A stretch of DNA of 64,000 bases. Origin: Thinopyrum elongatum. Taxonomy: Eukaryota; Streptophyta; Magnoliopsida; Poales; Poaceae. Location of the stretch: NCBI GenBank assembly GCA_011799875.1, contig CM022303.1, forward strand, positions 294,450,362 to 294,514,361. Reading direction: 5' to 3'. Below, in pieces: positions 1-11,651 of the stretch; the stretch's first letter is position 1; every line of letters begins with the position of its first letter. The position numbers and the translations under genes are program-made. The notes under the pieces were generated by a model that had not been told where the DNA came from, ran no database searches, and worked only from the letters and a program-made list of their open reading frames with translations.

Positions 1-11
1 GTGTTTAGAAT

Positions 12-476
12 CTATTTCATAAAAGGCGAAGATATCCCTAGCTTCTCGAATATATAATCAAATCCATGCATGAGAATAATGGTGGCAATCTTTTCAGCTC
101 TAGGGTTATGGATGTTGGGAAACTCAAAGAATATCTTTTGTAAAGATGGATGAATATGCAAGAATTTTCTTTCTAACTTAAGCACAAGCATAGCAATAGC
201 ATCCATATAGCAATTTGATTTGTCAAGAATAGAGCCTTTAATTAATGGTATTACTCCCGTGCAATAGAAGAATTCTTGAATGATATGTTTTCCAATGATA
301 TTCCCACTACCCACATGATGGGTTTTAGTTTTAAAGATCGTGGGATTATCATCATGAGGAATTTCATTTGCAAGAGGGTTATTATTAGGATCAAATATTT
401 TAGGTTTTTCCTCAAGAGATTCACTAGTACTATCTTCACTAGCGCTCTCAACGATAACTTACTCAAACTCAGACAT
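12..476 (-). pseudogene. N-terminal gag-like reading frame, broken
   Basis: The first ATG downstream of the primer-binding site on the minus strand is at 476. The frame runs about 154 codons to a stop at 12-14 and has a TAA as its sixth codon (459-461). Early residues are acidic and serine-rich; the later part (from about 314) is hydrophobic and charged, with no motif I can name. Its position directly after the leader fits the start of gag or of a family-specific first ORF. The early stop and the short length suggest a decayed or non-autonomous copy. It could also be non-coding sequence that is open by chance. Confidence 0.4.
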
Positions 477-637
477 GGTAGCAACTTAAAGCAAGCAAAC
501 GAGCAAACAAAAAAATTGTGTTTTTTGTAAAAAAAAATTGAAGTGGGGGAGATGAAAATGAGAGGCAAGGGCAAATAAAAAAAAGAGCAAGTAGATGATA
601 GTTCATGTGAAGGTACTTGATAGGTTTTGATGATGTC

Positions 638-655
638 TCCCCAGCAATGGCGCCA
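638..655 (-). other. Primer-binding site, tRNA-Asp-like
   Basis: On the minus strand this reads TGGCGCCATTGCTGGGGA, 11 bp after the LTR end. It matches the TGGCGCC-type primer site of Athila-lineage elements, which is complementary to the 3' end of a tRNA usually given as tRNA-Asp. It fixes the minus-strand orientation of this element. Confidence 0.75.
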
Positions 656-666
656 GAAACTATTCC

Positions 667-1902
667 TGCTACTTGTGAGTTGCGTTGGGATTTTTCACGA
701 AGAGGAGAGGCGATGCAGCACAGTAGAAATAAGTATTTCCCTCTGTGAGAACCAAGGTATCAATCCAGTAGGAGAATCACACAAAGCCTCGTGAACAGCA
801 CCTACACACACAAAAGCAAATACTTGCACCCAACGCTGGCAAGAGGGTTGTCAATCCCCTTGAAATCGTTATTTGCAAGGATTAATTCTGATAGTGATAG
901 ATAGTAAAGTAAATTGCAAAACAAAATAAAAAGAAATAAAATTATAGCAAGGTATTTTTGGATTGTTTATACAATGAAAGTAGACCGCCATATTTTTCAA
1001 TAGAGGCTTCTCTCTCGAGCATATAACATACGGGAACAAATTACGGTTGGGCAATTGATAGAAAAGCGCATAGTTATGACAATATTCAAGGCAATGATCA
1101 TGTATATAGGCATCACGTCCAAGACAAGTAGACCGACTCCTATCTGTATCTACTACTATTACTCCACCAATCGACCGCTATCCAGCATGCATCTATGGTA
1201 TTAAGTTCATGAAAAACATAATAACGCCTTAAGCAAGATGACATGATGTAGATAAAGTAAACCCAATCAATATGAATAAACCCCGTCATTCTACCCTTAA
1301 TGGCAACAATACAAATACATGTCTTGTCTCCTTCTGTCACTGGGATATAGAGCACCGCAAGATTGAACCCATCACAAAGCACCTGTCCCACTGAATAAAT
1401 CAATCTAGTTGGCAAACCAAACGGAAAGACCAGAGAGAAATACAAAGCTATAACAATCATGCATGATAAAGTTCAGAAAACACTCCATTATTTATCATAA
1501 ATATTCAGATCATAAACCACAATTCATCAGATCCCAACAAGCACACCGCAAAACAAGATTACATCAGATAGAACTCCAAGAACATTGAGGAGAACATTGT
1601 ATTGAAGATCAAAGAGAGAGAAGAAGCCATCTAGCTACTAGCTACGGACCCATAGGTCTATGGTGAACTACTCACGCATCATCGAAAGATGGCAAGGATG
1701 ATGTAGAAGCCCTCCGTGATCAATTCCCCCTCTGGCAGAGTACTGGAAAAGGCCTCCAAATGGGAGGACGGAAGAACAGAAGCTGGTGGTGGAGGAAAAC
1801 GTGTTTTGGGTGGCTCTCTATTGGTTTCCCAAAATTTGAGAATTTATAGAAGTGCAATTAGGTCAGGCGGAGCCTCGGGGAACTCACAAGGTAATAGGGC
1901 AC
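667..1902 (-). repeat. 5' LTR of the left-edge Gypsy element, truncated by Copia insertion
   Basis: The plus-strand start TGCTACTTGTGAG is the inverted LTR terminus beside the primer site. The body aligns by eye with the solo LTR at 2391-3974: shared blocks include the 'accaaggtatcaatccagtagg' region, the 'aacattgaggagaac' region and the 'ctctggcagagta' region. The terminus reading ACGTATCA on the plus strand, present in the solo LTR, is absent here because the sequence passes directly into Copia LTR at about 1903. The missing part should lie to the right of the whole nest, outside the window. Confidence 0.75.
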
Positions 1903-2328
1903 TCATGGTGAACGAAGCATGAAAATCAAAAAAAATCCTAGGAACACCCATGATCTAATCTAGGAGATGCAAGGCAACAAGAGGGGAGTGTGTCTACATA
2001 ACCTTGTAGACCAAAAGCGTTAGAATCATAACATGGTTGATGTAGTCGTACTCTTCATGATCCAATCGCGATCCAACTCGATCTAGTGCCGAATAGACGG
2101 CACCTCCGAGTTTAGCACACGTACAGCTCAGCAGCGTCCTCTCCTTCTTGATCCAGCAAGTGAGGGAGAGGAGGTAGATGAGATCTTAACCAACACGACG
2201 GCGTGGTTGTGGCGGTGGCAGCAGAATTCCGGCAGGGCTTCACCAAGCGCTGACGAAACATAGATGAGGAGTAATGGGAGGGAGACGGGGCAAGCGCGGA
2301 AGGTTTCGCTGCCCCCTGCGCCTCCCCA

Positions 2329-2340
2329 CTATATATAAGG
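2329..2340 (-). promoter_or_regulatory. TATA box of the Copia LTR
   Basis: The minus strand reads CCTTATATATAG. It lies mid-LTR, in the place expected for the U3/R promoter of Angela/BARE1-type LTRs. The equivalent site in the 5' LTR is where CACTA-1 inserted (10678), so the right-hand promoter is split. Confidence 0.7.
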
Positions 2341-2390
2341 GTGAGGGAGGGGCGTGCCAGCCCTAGTCCCCCTCCCAAGGCAGGGGGCGG

Positions 2391-3974
2391 TGCTACTTCT
2401 TAAGCTTGCATTGATTTTTCCCTTGAAGAGGAAAGGGTGATGCAGCAAAGTAGAGATAAGTATTGCCCTCAGTTAAGAACCAAGGTATCAATCCAGTAGG
2501 AGGTACAAGCAAGTCCCCAATATATGCACCTGCACAAACTAACAAACACTTGCACACAATGTGAAAAAGGGGTTGTTAATCCCTTCACGGTCACTTGCAA
2601 GAGTGAGATCTAATAGAAATAGATATAAAAGATAAATAAAAGGCAAAAGAAAGTAAATATAAATAAATTGCAGCAAGGTATTTTTAGGTTTTTGGTTTTA
2701 TAGATCTGAAAATATATGATGGAAAATAGACCCGGGGGCCATAGGTTTCACTAGAGGCTTCTCTCTCGAAGAAAGCATACGGTGGGTAAACAAATTACTG
2801 TTGAGCAATTGATAGAAAAGTGCAAAGTTGTGATGATATCCAAGGCAATGATCATGAATATAGGCATCATGTCCATGACAAGTAGAAAGAATCCTGCCTG
2901 CATCTACTACTATTACTCCACACATCGACCGCTATCCAGCATGCATCTAGTGAATTCAGTTAACAAGAACGGAGTAACGCCTTAAGCAAGATGACATGAT
3001 GTAGAGGGATAGATCCAATCAATATGGTAAAAACCCCATCTTTTTATCCTTAATGGCAACAATACAAATACGTGCCTCGCTACCCATACTGTCACTGGCT
3101 GAGGACACCACAAGATTGAACCCATCACAAAGCACCTCTCCCATTGCAAGAAAAACCAATCTAATTGGCCTAACCAAATCGATAGATCGGAGAGAAATAA
3201 AAAGCTATCTTAATCATGCATAAAAGAGTTCAGAAAAGACTCAAATAATATTCATAGATAATCTGATCATAAATCCACAATTCATCGGATCTCAACAAAT
3301 GCACCGCAAAAGAAGATTACATCGAATAGAACTCCAAGAACATTGAGGAGAACATTGTATTGAAGATCAAAGAGAGAGAAGAATCCATCTAGCTACTAGC
3401 TATGGACCCGTAGGTCTATGGTAAACTACTCACACATCATCGAAAGGGTAGCAAGGTTTGTGTAGAGGCCCTCCGTGATCGAATCCCCCTCTGGCAGAGT
3501 ACCGGAAAAGTCCCCAAGATGGGATCTCACAAGAACAAAAGCTTGCGGCAGCGGAAAAGTATTTTTGGTGTGCCCTCTGGTATAGGGGGAATATTTGAGG
3601 ATTTATAGTGTTGGGATTAGGGTTAGAAGAGCCATGGGGGGCCCACAAGCCCCTTGGCCGCGCCCCCCTAGGGTGCGCCCCTAGGGCTTGTGGCCCCCTC
3701 GTGGGTCTTCTGGCCTCCTCCCGAAGCTTCATGGGTATCTTGTCGTCCAAGAAAAATCATCATAAAGTTTTATTCCATTTGGACTCCGTTTGGTATTGAT
3801 TTTCTGTAGAAGTCAAAAACAAGGAAAAAATAGCAACTGGCACTGGGCACTAGGTTAATAGGTTAGTCCCAAAAAATGATACAAAATAGCATATGAATGC
3901 ATATAAAACATCAAAGATAGATAATATAATAGCATGGAACAATCAAAAATTAGGGATATGTTGGAGACGTATCA
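2391..3974 (-). mobile_element. Solo LTR of an Athila-lineage element, TSD GGCGG
   Basis: Plus-strand ends are TGCTACTTC and GACGTATCA, so on the minus strand it runs TGATACGTC to GTAGCA. It is flanked by GGCGG on both sides (2386-2390 and 3975-3979). There is no internal domain or second LTR, so this is a solo LTR left by recombination between two LTRs. It is the same broad family as the LTR at 667-1902 and carries a GC-rich inverted repeat at about 3637-3710. Confidence 0.9.
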
Positions 3975-5242
3975 GGCGGCAGCCAAGGGGGGAGGAGTGC
4001 CCTCCAAGCCAAGTGGAGGGCCTTCCCCTTTAGGGTTTCTCCTCCCGAGGCGCATGGGCCTTGTAGGGGCTAGTGCGCCTGGACCAATAAGGCCAGGGCG
4101 CCCCCCCTACAGGCCATGCTGACCCAAGGGACGTGGTGGAACCCTTTACAGACTTCCAGACCCCTCCGGAATCCTCTAGAACCTTCTGGAAGCTTCCCCG
4201 TACAATACCGGAAAAAACCGAGCTTTTTTCGGGACCACGACAACAACTTTCCATATATAAATCTTTACCTCTGGACCATTGCGGAGCTCCTCATGATATC
4301 TTGGATCCCATCTGGGACTCCAAAAAACCTTCATACTTTCCACTATTAATATCTCAATACTACCCTAGAGCTACTGAATGTTAAGCGTGCGACTCTACGG
4401 GTTCAAGAATCATGTAGACATGACCGAGACTCCTCTTCGATTAATAATAAATATTGGGACCTGGATGCCCATATTGATTCCCACATATTCAACAAAGATC
4501 TTTATCGGTTGAACCATGATGTCAAGGATTCAGTCAATCCCGTATGCAATTCCCTTTGTCCGGCGATATGTTACTTACCCGAGATTCGACCATTGGTATC
4601 TCCATACCAAGTTCAATATCGTTACCGGCAAGTCTCTTTACTCATTCCGTAATACAAGATCCCGTGACTTAACTCATTAGTCACATGCTTGCAAGCTTCT
4701 TCTGATGTTGTATTACCGAGAGGGCCCGGAGATATCTCTCCGTCAGACAGAGCGAAAAATCCCAATCTCGATCCATGCAACCCAACAAACACCTTCGAAA
4801 ATACCTTTAGAGCATCTTTATGATCACCCAGTTATGAAGTGATGTTTGTTAGCACACAAAGTATTCCTCCAGTATCCGGGAGTGGCATGATCTCATGTTC
4901 TAAGGAACTGATACTTGACATTAAGAAAGCTATAGCAAATAAACTAAGTGATACGATCTTATGCTAAGCTCGTGGTTGGGTCTTGTCCATCACATCATTC
5001 TCCTAATGACGTGATCCCATTATCAAATGACAACTCATGTCCATGGTTAGGAAACCTTAACCATCTTTGATCAATGAGCTAGTCTAGTAGAGGCTTACTA
5101 GGGACACGGTGTAGTTTATGTATTCACACATGTATTTATGTTTCCGGTCAATACAATTCTAGCATGAATAATAAACATTTATCATGAACGGGAAATATGA
5201 CAATAAACATTTTTTTATTGCCTCTAGGGCATATTTCCAATA

Positions 5243-5256
5243 GTCTCCCACTTGCA
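5243..5256 (-). other. Copia polypurine tract
   Basis: The minus strand reads GCAAGTGGGAGACT directly before the 3' LTR. This is the plus-strand priming site and matches the tract normally next to Angela/BARE1 3' LTRs. Confidence 0.7.
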
Positions 5257-8079
5257 CTAGAGTCAATAATCTAGTTCACATCGCCATATGATTAACACCC
5301 AATGAATTCTGGGGTTTGGTCATGTTTTGCTTGTGAGAGAGGTTTTAGTCAACGGGTCTACAAAATTCAGATCCGTGTGTACTTTACAAATTCTATGTCA
5401 TACTATAGATGATGCTACCACGCTCCATTTGGAGCTATTCCAAATGATTGCTCCATTATACGTGTCCGGTTTGTGACTCAGAGTTATCCGGATCGGTGTA
5501 AAAGCTTGCATCGACGTAACCCTTTACCACAAACTCTTTATCACCTCCATAACCGAGAAACATTTCCTTAGTCCTCTTTAGGTACCTAAGGATATTTTTG
5601 ACTGCTGTCCAGTGATCCACTCCTGGATTACTTTGGCACCTCCCTGCCAGACTTATGGCAAGGCACACATCAGGTCTGGTACATAGCATGGCATACATTA
5701 TATAGCCTATGGCTGAGGCATAGGAGATGACTTTCATCCTTTCTCTTTCTTCTGCGATGGTCGACCCTTGAGTCTTACTCAACTTCACACCTTACAACTC
5801 AGGCAAGAACTCCTTCTTTGACTGATCCATTTTGAACTCCTTCAAAATCTTGTCTAGGTATGCTCTATGTGAAAGTCTTATCAGGCGTCTTGATCTATCT
5901 CTATAGATCTTGATGCCCAATATTTAAGTAGCTTTACCCAGATCTTCCTTTGAAAAACTCCTTTCAAACAACCCTTTATGCTTTCCAGAAATTCTACATC
6001 ATTTCCAATCAACACTATTTCATCCACATACACTATTAGAAATGTTATAGAGCTCCCACTCACTTTCTTGTAAATACAAGTTTCTTCATAAACTCCGTAT
6101 AAACCCAAAAGCTTTGATCACCTCATCAAAGCATATATTCCAACTCCGAGATGCTTGCACCAATTCATAGATGGATCGCTGGAGCTTGCATACCTTTTAG
6201 CATCCTTAGGATCCACAAAACCTTTAGGCTGCATCATATACAATTCTTCCTTAAGGAAAGCAGTTTTCACATCCATCTGCAAGATTTCATGATCAAAAAA
6301 TACAGAAATTGCTAACATAATTCTAACAGACTGAAGCATCGCTACGGGTGAGGAAGTCTCATCATAGTAAATTCCTTGAACTTGCCGAAAACCCGTTGCG
6401 GTGAGTCAAGCTTTATAGACAGTGACATTACCATCAGTGTCTATCTTCTTCTTAAAGATCCATTTGTTCTTGATGGCCCGCAGGTCATTGGGTAAGTCTA
6501 CCAAAGTCCACACTTGTTTCTCATACATGGATCCTATCTCAGATTTTGTGGCCTCTAGCCATTTGTCAGAATCTGGGCCCATCATCGCTTCCTCATAGTT
6601 CATAGGCTCGTTGTTGTCTAACAACATGACTTCCATGACATGATTACCGTACCACTCAAGCCAGTACGTGCCCTTGTCGACCTAAGAGGTTCGGTAGTGG
6701 CTTGATCTGAAATTCATGATCATCATCATTAGCTTCCTCTTCAATTGGTGTACGCATCACAGAAACACTTTTTCTGCGATGCGCTATTTTCCAATTCAAG
6801 TGAAGGTTCAATAACCTCATCAGGTTCTAGCTTTCCCCCACTCACTTATTTCGAGAGAAAACTCCTTCTCTGGAAAGGAACCATTCTCGACAACAAATAC
6901 TTGCCTTCAGATCTGTAATAGAAGGTATTCTATGAAGACGCACTTCTCCGCTTTGGGTTCGAGCTTATCAAGTGTAAGTGTCGCATCCCCAAACTATAAG
7001 AAATGACAACATAGGTTTCTTGCCAAACCATAGTTCATACGGTGTCATATCAACGGATTTAGATGGTGCCCTATTTAAAGTGAATGTTATTATCTCTAAT
7101 GCATAGACCCAAAATTATAGTGGAAATCGGTAAGAGACATCACAGAACACACCATATCCAATAGAGTACGGCTACGATGTTCACACACGCCATTACACTG
7201 TGGTGTTCTAGGTGGCGTGAGTTGTGAAACAATTTTCATATTGTCTTAAATACATACCAAACTCGTAACTCAGATATTCACCTCCATGATCATATCGTAG
7301 ACATTTTATCTTTTTGTCACGATGATCTTCAACTTTACTCTGAAACTGCTTGAACTTTTCAAAATTTTAGACTTGTGTTTCATCAAGTAAATATACCCGT
7401 ATCTACTCAAATCATCCGTGATGGTAAGATAATAACGATATCCACCGCGTGCTTCAATAATCATCGGACCACATACATCGGTATGTATTATTTCCAACAA
7501 GTCATTCGCTCGCTCCATTGTACCAGAAAATGGGGTTTTTTCATCTTGCCCACGAGGCATGGTTCACATGTTTCAAATGATTCATAATCAAGTGATTCCA
7601 AAAGTCCACCAGCATGGAGTTTCTTCATGCGCTTTACATTACTATGACCTAAGCGGTAGTGCCACATGTATGTGGTACTATCATCATTAACTTTGCATCT
7701 TTTGGCATCAAAATTATGAACATGTGTATCACTACGATCGAGATTCAATAATAATAAACCATTCACAAGGGGTGCATGACCATAAAAAATACTATCCATA
7801 TAAATAGAACAGCCATTATTCTTCGTGTTAAATGAATAACCATCTCGCAATAAAAAGATCCAAATATAATGTTCTTGCTTAACGCAGACACCAGATAACA
7901 ATTATTTAGGTTTAAAAATAATCTCGAATGTAGATGTAGAGGGAGTGTGCCGACGGTGATCACATCAACCTGCGAACCATTTCCGACGCGCATCGTCACC
8001 TCGTCCTTAGCTAGTCTCCATTTACTCTGCAGCTTCTGTTTTGAGTTACAAATAAGAGCAACCGAACCAGTATCAAATA
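5257..8079 (-). pseudogene. Copia pol (protease, integrase, reverse transcriptase, RNase H), broken
   Basis: Fragments in several frames follow Copia order on the minus strand. A protease motif DTGS lies at about 8065-8076. A GAG-pre-integrase zinc region with HxxxH-like and CxxC residues lies at 7560-7900, and integrase core (TDVCGPM, TDDLSRYGY) at 7306-7530. Reverse transcriptase pieces follow: the VWTLVDLP/KWIFKKK region at 6406-6636, the DVKTAFLKEELY region at 6118-6339 and the YVDE box at 5881-6108. RNase H (AIGYIMYAM, DVCLAISL, YVDASF) lies at 5456-5788. The catalytic box reads YVDE instead of YVDD. Bases 5257-5455 keep only the pol tail; part of RNase H is deleted. Frameshifts separate nearly all pieces, so no functional polyprotein can be made. 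Confidence 0.85.
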
Positions 8080-8976
8080 CCCAGGCGCTACTATGAGCAC
8101 TAGTAAGGTACACATCAGTAACATGTATATCAACTATAACTTTGTTGATTTTACCAGCCTTCTTATCTGCCAAGTACCTAGGGCAGTTCCGCTTCCAGTG
8201 ACCATTCCCCTTGCAATAGAAGCACTCAGTCTCAGGTTTGGGTCCAGCCTTAGGTTTCTTCATGGGAGCGGAAACTGCGTTGCCATTCTTCTTGAAGTTC
8301 CCTTTCTTTCCCTTGCCTTTCTTGAAACTAGTGGTCTTATTAACCATCAGCACTTGATGCTCTTTCTTGATTTCTACCTCCGCGGCCTTAACCATCGCGA
8401 AAAGCTCAGGGATCATATTCTCCATCCCTTGCATATTATAGTTCATCATGAAGCCTTTGTAGCTTGGTGGCTGTGATTGGAGAACTCTATCAATTGCTAT
8501 TTCATCCGGAAGATTAACTCCCAATTGATCCAAGCGGTTGTAGTACCCAGACATCTTGAGTACGTGCTCGCTAACAAAGTTGTTCTCCTCCATCGTGCAG
8601 CTAAAGAACTTGTCAGAGGTGTCATACCTCTCAACTCGGGGTGTGAGCCTGAAATACCAATTTCAGCTCCTGGAACATCCCATATGCTCTGTGGTGCTCA
8701 AAACGTCTTTGGAGCCCCGGTTCTAAGCTGTAAAGCATGGCGCACTGAACTACCGTGTAGTCATCACTTCTAGTCTGCCAGACGTTCATAGCATCCAAAT
8801 TTTTGGGAGCGGGTGGTTCACCTATATAGCAGTGCATCAAGGACATAAGCCTTCTGTGCAGCAGTGAGGATAATCCTCATATTACGGACCCAGTCCGCAT
8901 AGTTGCTTCCATCATCTTTCAACTTTTCTTTCTCTAGGAACACATTAAAATTCATGGCAGCTATAGCGCGAGCCAT
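8080..8976 (-). pseudogene. Copia gag with zinc knuckle, broken
   Basis: The likely start is the ATG at 8976 (residues MARAIAAMNFNVF), the usual N-terminus in this family. Two frames cover the protein: 8631-8846 and 7763-8593, the latter running on into protease. A CCHC zinc knuckle (CFYCKGNGHWKRNC) lies at about 8180-8232, preceded by a lysine-rich stretch typical of nucleocapsid. Gag would form the virus-like particle and bind element RNA. At least one frameshift near 8600-8640 breaks it. It lies directly upstream of the protease motif, as expected of a single Copia gag-pol frame. Confidence 0.82.
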
Positions 8977-10237
8977 TGATCTACAAGATAATTTGTGAAG
9001 ACATTTAGACTATGTTCATGATAATTTGTTTAGTTAATCAAATTACTAGTGAGCTCCCACTTAAATTAATATCCCTCAAGTTGTCTAAGTGTTACATGAT
9101 CCAAATCAACTACCCATGTCCGATCACCACATGAGATGGGGTCATCATCAATGGTGAACATCTCCATGTTGATCATATCTACTATACGACTCATGTTCGG
9201 CCTTCTAGTCCTCCGTGTTCCGAGGCCATGTCTGTACATGCTAGGCTCGTCAAGTTTAACCCAAGTATTCTGCATGTGTAAAACTGGCTTACGCCCGTTG
9301 TATGCGAACGTAGAGCCTATCACACCCGATCATCACAAGGTGCTTCAAAACGATGAACTTTCGCAACGGTGCATACTTAGGGAGAACACTTTTATCTTGA
9401 AATTAAGTGAAGGGATCATCTTATAATGCTACCATCATACTAAGAAAAATAAGATGCATAAAAGGGATAAACATCACATGCAATCAATATATGTGACATG
9501 ATATGGCCATTATCATATTGTGCTTTTGATCTCCATCTCCAAAGCACCGGCATGATCTCCATCATCACCGGCATGACACCATGATCTCCATCATCGTGTC
9601 GTCATGTGGTTGTCTCAGCCAACTATTGCTTCTACAACTATTGCTAACGCATAGCGATAAAGTAAAGCAATTACATGGCGTTGAATCATTGACATGCAGG
9701 TCATACATTAAATTAAAGACAATCCTATGGCTCCTGCCGGTTGCCGTACTCATCAACATGTAAGTCATGAACCTATTACAAAACATGATCATCTCATACA
9801 TCAACATATATCACATCACATTTTGGCCATACCACATCACAACATGCCCTGCAAAAACAAGTTAGACGTCCTCTACTTTGTTGTTACAATTTTTACGTGG
9901 CTGCTAGGGCAAACTATAAGAACCGTTCTTATCTATGAAAAACCACAACAATGATATACAAGTTTCCTTTTAACCTTATACAAGGACCACCATTTTCAAA
10001 TCCGATTCAACTAAGGTGGGAGAGACAGACACCCGCAAAGCCACTTTTATGCAATACAAGTTGCATGTTAGTCGGTGGAACCGATCTCTTGTGTGTGGAC
10101 AAGTAAGGTTGGTCTGAGCCGCTTCATCCCACAATACCACCGAATCCAAATAAGACAAAGGAAGTAAGCAATTTGAAAATCAACGCCCACAACTTATTTG
10201 TGTTCTACTCATGCATATACATCTATGCATAGACCTA
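8977..10237 (-). other. Copia untranslated leader
   Basis: About 1.26 kb between primer-binding site and gag start, with no open frame of note and many short AT-rich runs. A long leader is normal for BARE1-type elements. I see no other gene in it. Confidence 0.65.
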
Positions 10238-10250
10238 GCTCATGATGCCA
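10238..10250 (-). other. Copia primer-binding site, initiator-tRNA-Met-like
   Basis: The minus strand reads TGGCATCATGAGC, a slightly mutated form of the TGGTATCAGAGC primer site complementary to initiator tRNA-Met. It lies one base from the LTR that starts at 10252. Confidence 0.75.
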
Positions 10251-10251
10251 C

Positions 10252-10677
10252 TGATGGGGAACGAAGCATGAAAATCAAAAAAATTCCTACGAACACCCAA
10301 GATCTAATCTAGGAGATGCATGGCAACGAGAGGGGAGTGTGTGTACATACCCTTGTAGACCGAAAGAGTTAGTGTCGTAACGCGGTTGATGTAGTTGTAC
10401 TCTTCACGATCAAATCGCGATCCAATTTGATCTAGTGTCGAACAGACGACACCTCCGAGTTTAGCACATGTATGGCTTGGCGGAATCCTCTCCTTCTTGA
10501 TCCAGCAAGTGAGGGGGAGGAGGTAGATGATATCTAAACCAAAACGACGGTGTGGTGGTGGTGGTGGCAGCGGAATTCCGACAGGGCTTCGCCAAGCGTT
10601 GACGAAACATGGAGGAGGTGTATCAGGAGGGAGATGGGGCAAGTGCAGAAGGTTTCGCTGCCCCCTGCGCCTCCCCA
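10252..10677 (-). repeat. Copia 5' LTR, 426 bp remaining
   Basis: It starts TGATGGGGAACG on the plus strand and aligns throughout with 1903-2330 of the 3' LTR. It stops at 'ctcccca', exactly where the other copy continues into 'ctatatataagg'; a CACTGG terminus begins here instead. Confidence 0.88.
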
Positions 10678-11651
10678 CACTGGTACAGTGAGCTGCTATA
10701 CAAAAGGTTTTTAACCCCTTTCTGCGACGGTATTTTAAACTGTCGCCTTGCTAGTTTGGGCCATAGGGGGGTCCTTCCCACATGACCCAGAAACCGTCGG
10801 GGATAGGGAGTAGCAATGCATACGTTTTGCATAAGGAAGGATATGTGTTGCCGGCATGTATCCCAAACGCGAGTCTTCAAACAACTATTTGTGATATCTC
10901 GCATATCCCAAACGCTCCATCCTTGCTACTCGTTTGTGCTAGCATTACCATCGCAGTCGGACTTCCATGGTGCTATGTTTACGATGCGCGCCCCATCACA
11001 AATAGTTCACCATTATAGAACATGTATGATAAGCAGACAATCACACACATTTACTTTTCCTCGACTGTATGCGATTCGATGTAAGAGTGCATACAGTTAT
11101 CCCTATAAAATTGTATGCGAAGCTTGAATATATCCCACATGATTCATCCGCCGTACCCGCGTCAGATGAGGGCCTATCGCACGCATTCTTCTATGAGCAA
11201 ACATTTACGATGTGCACGACATGATAAACAGTCCATAATTGCCAAGCGTGTGTGATAAGGTGACTTTTGCAAACATTTCATAAGAAGGAACTTTGTGTGT
11301 TGTTGTTGTTAATCCCACACATTTTATCCTGGCTGATCGTTTGTGCAGTAGAGATTCATCACACACGTAGTGGATCTGAGAAACGTGTCTGATCTCTATG
11401 TTTATCGCAGACGTTTTGCTTTCACATACCGTGTGCAGTGTACTGGCCTGCAGAACCTAATTTATCCCTAATTTAATCCCTGCATTTAAAAATCACATAT
11501 TTTGAATTTGAAAGTAGGCAATCACTTATTTCATGTGGAACCATGTTTATTACAAATATAGGTTCAAGCACGAATGCATAATTCGATGCACAGGTACGTA
11601 TACCGAAGAACTACAGAAGCACCAAGTAAAGAATGATGAACCACAGTTGTA

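Larger units (their letters stand above)
1..666 (-). mobile_element. 5' internal end of an Athila-lineage Gypsy element (runs off left edge)
   Basis: On the minus strand this stretch follows an LTR (667-1902) and a primer-binding site (638-655), so it is the start of the internal domain of a retrotransposon that continues beyond base 1. The LTR resembles Triticeae Athila-lineage families of the Sabrina/Fatima kind; the exact family is not certain. Bases 480-637 are non-coding leader with A-rich runs. This is the oldest layer in the window because the Copia element starting at 1903 interrupts its LTR. Confidence 0.75.
1903..5242 (-). repeat. Copia 3' LTR in two pieces (1903-2390 and 3980-5242)
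   Basis: Removing the 1,584-bp solo LTR and one copy of its 5-bp target duplication leaves about 1,751 bp, a normal length for this group. The left piece aligns along its whole length with 10252-10677, the surviving part of the 5' LTR. The outer terminus on the left reads TCATGGTGAACG instead of TGATGGGGAACG, so it has mutated. The right terminus (CCAATA, 5237-5242) abuts the polypurine tract. Confidence 0.85.
1903..10677 (-). mobile_element. Angela/BARE1/WIS-like Copia retrotransposon, right LTR cut by CACTA-1
   Basis: This is a minus-strand Copia element. Its 3' LTR spans 1903-5242 (split by a solo LTR), its internal domain 5243-10251, and its truncated 5' LTR 10252-10677. The LTR start on the minus strand (TTGGAAATATGCCC) and the end (ACGTTCCCCA-like, read reversed at 10252) match what I know of the Angela/BARE1/WIS group. 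The order gag, protease, integrase, reverse transcriptase, RNase H is Copia order. The coding region has many frameshifts and gaps, so the copy is inactive. The rest of the 5' LTR should lie beyond CACTA-1, outside the window. Confidence 0.88.
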
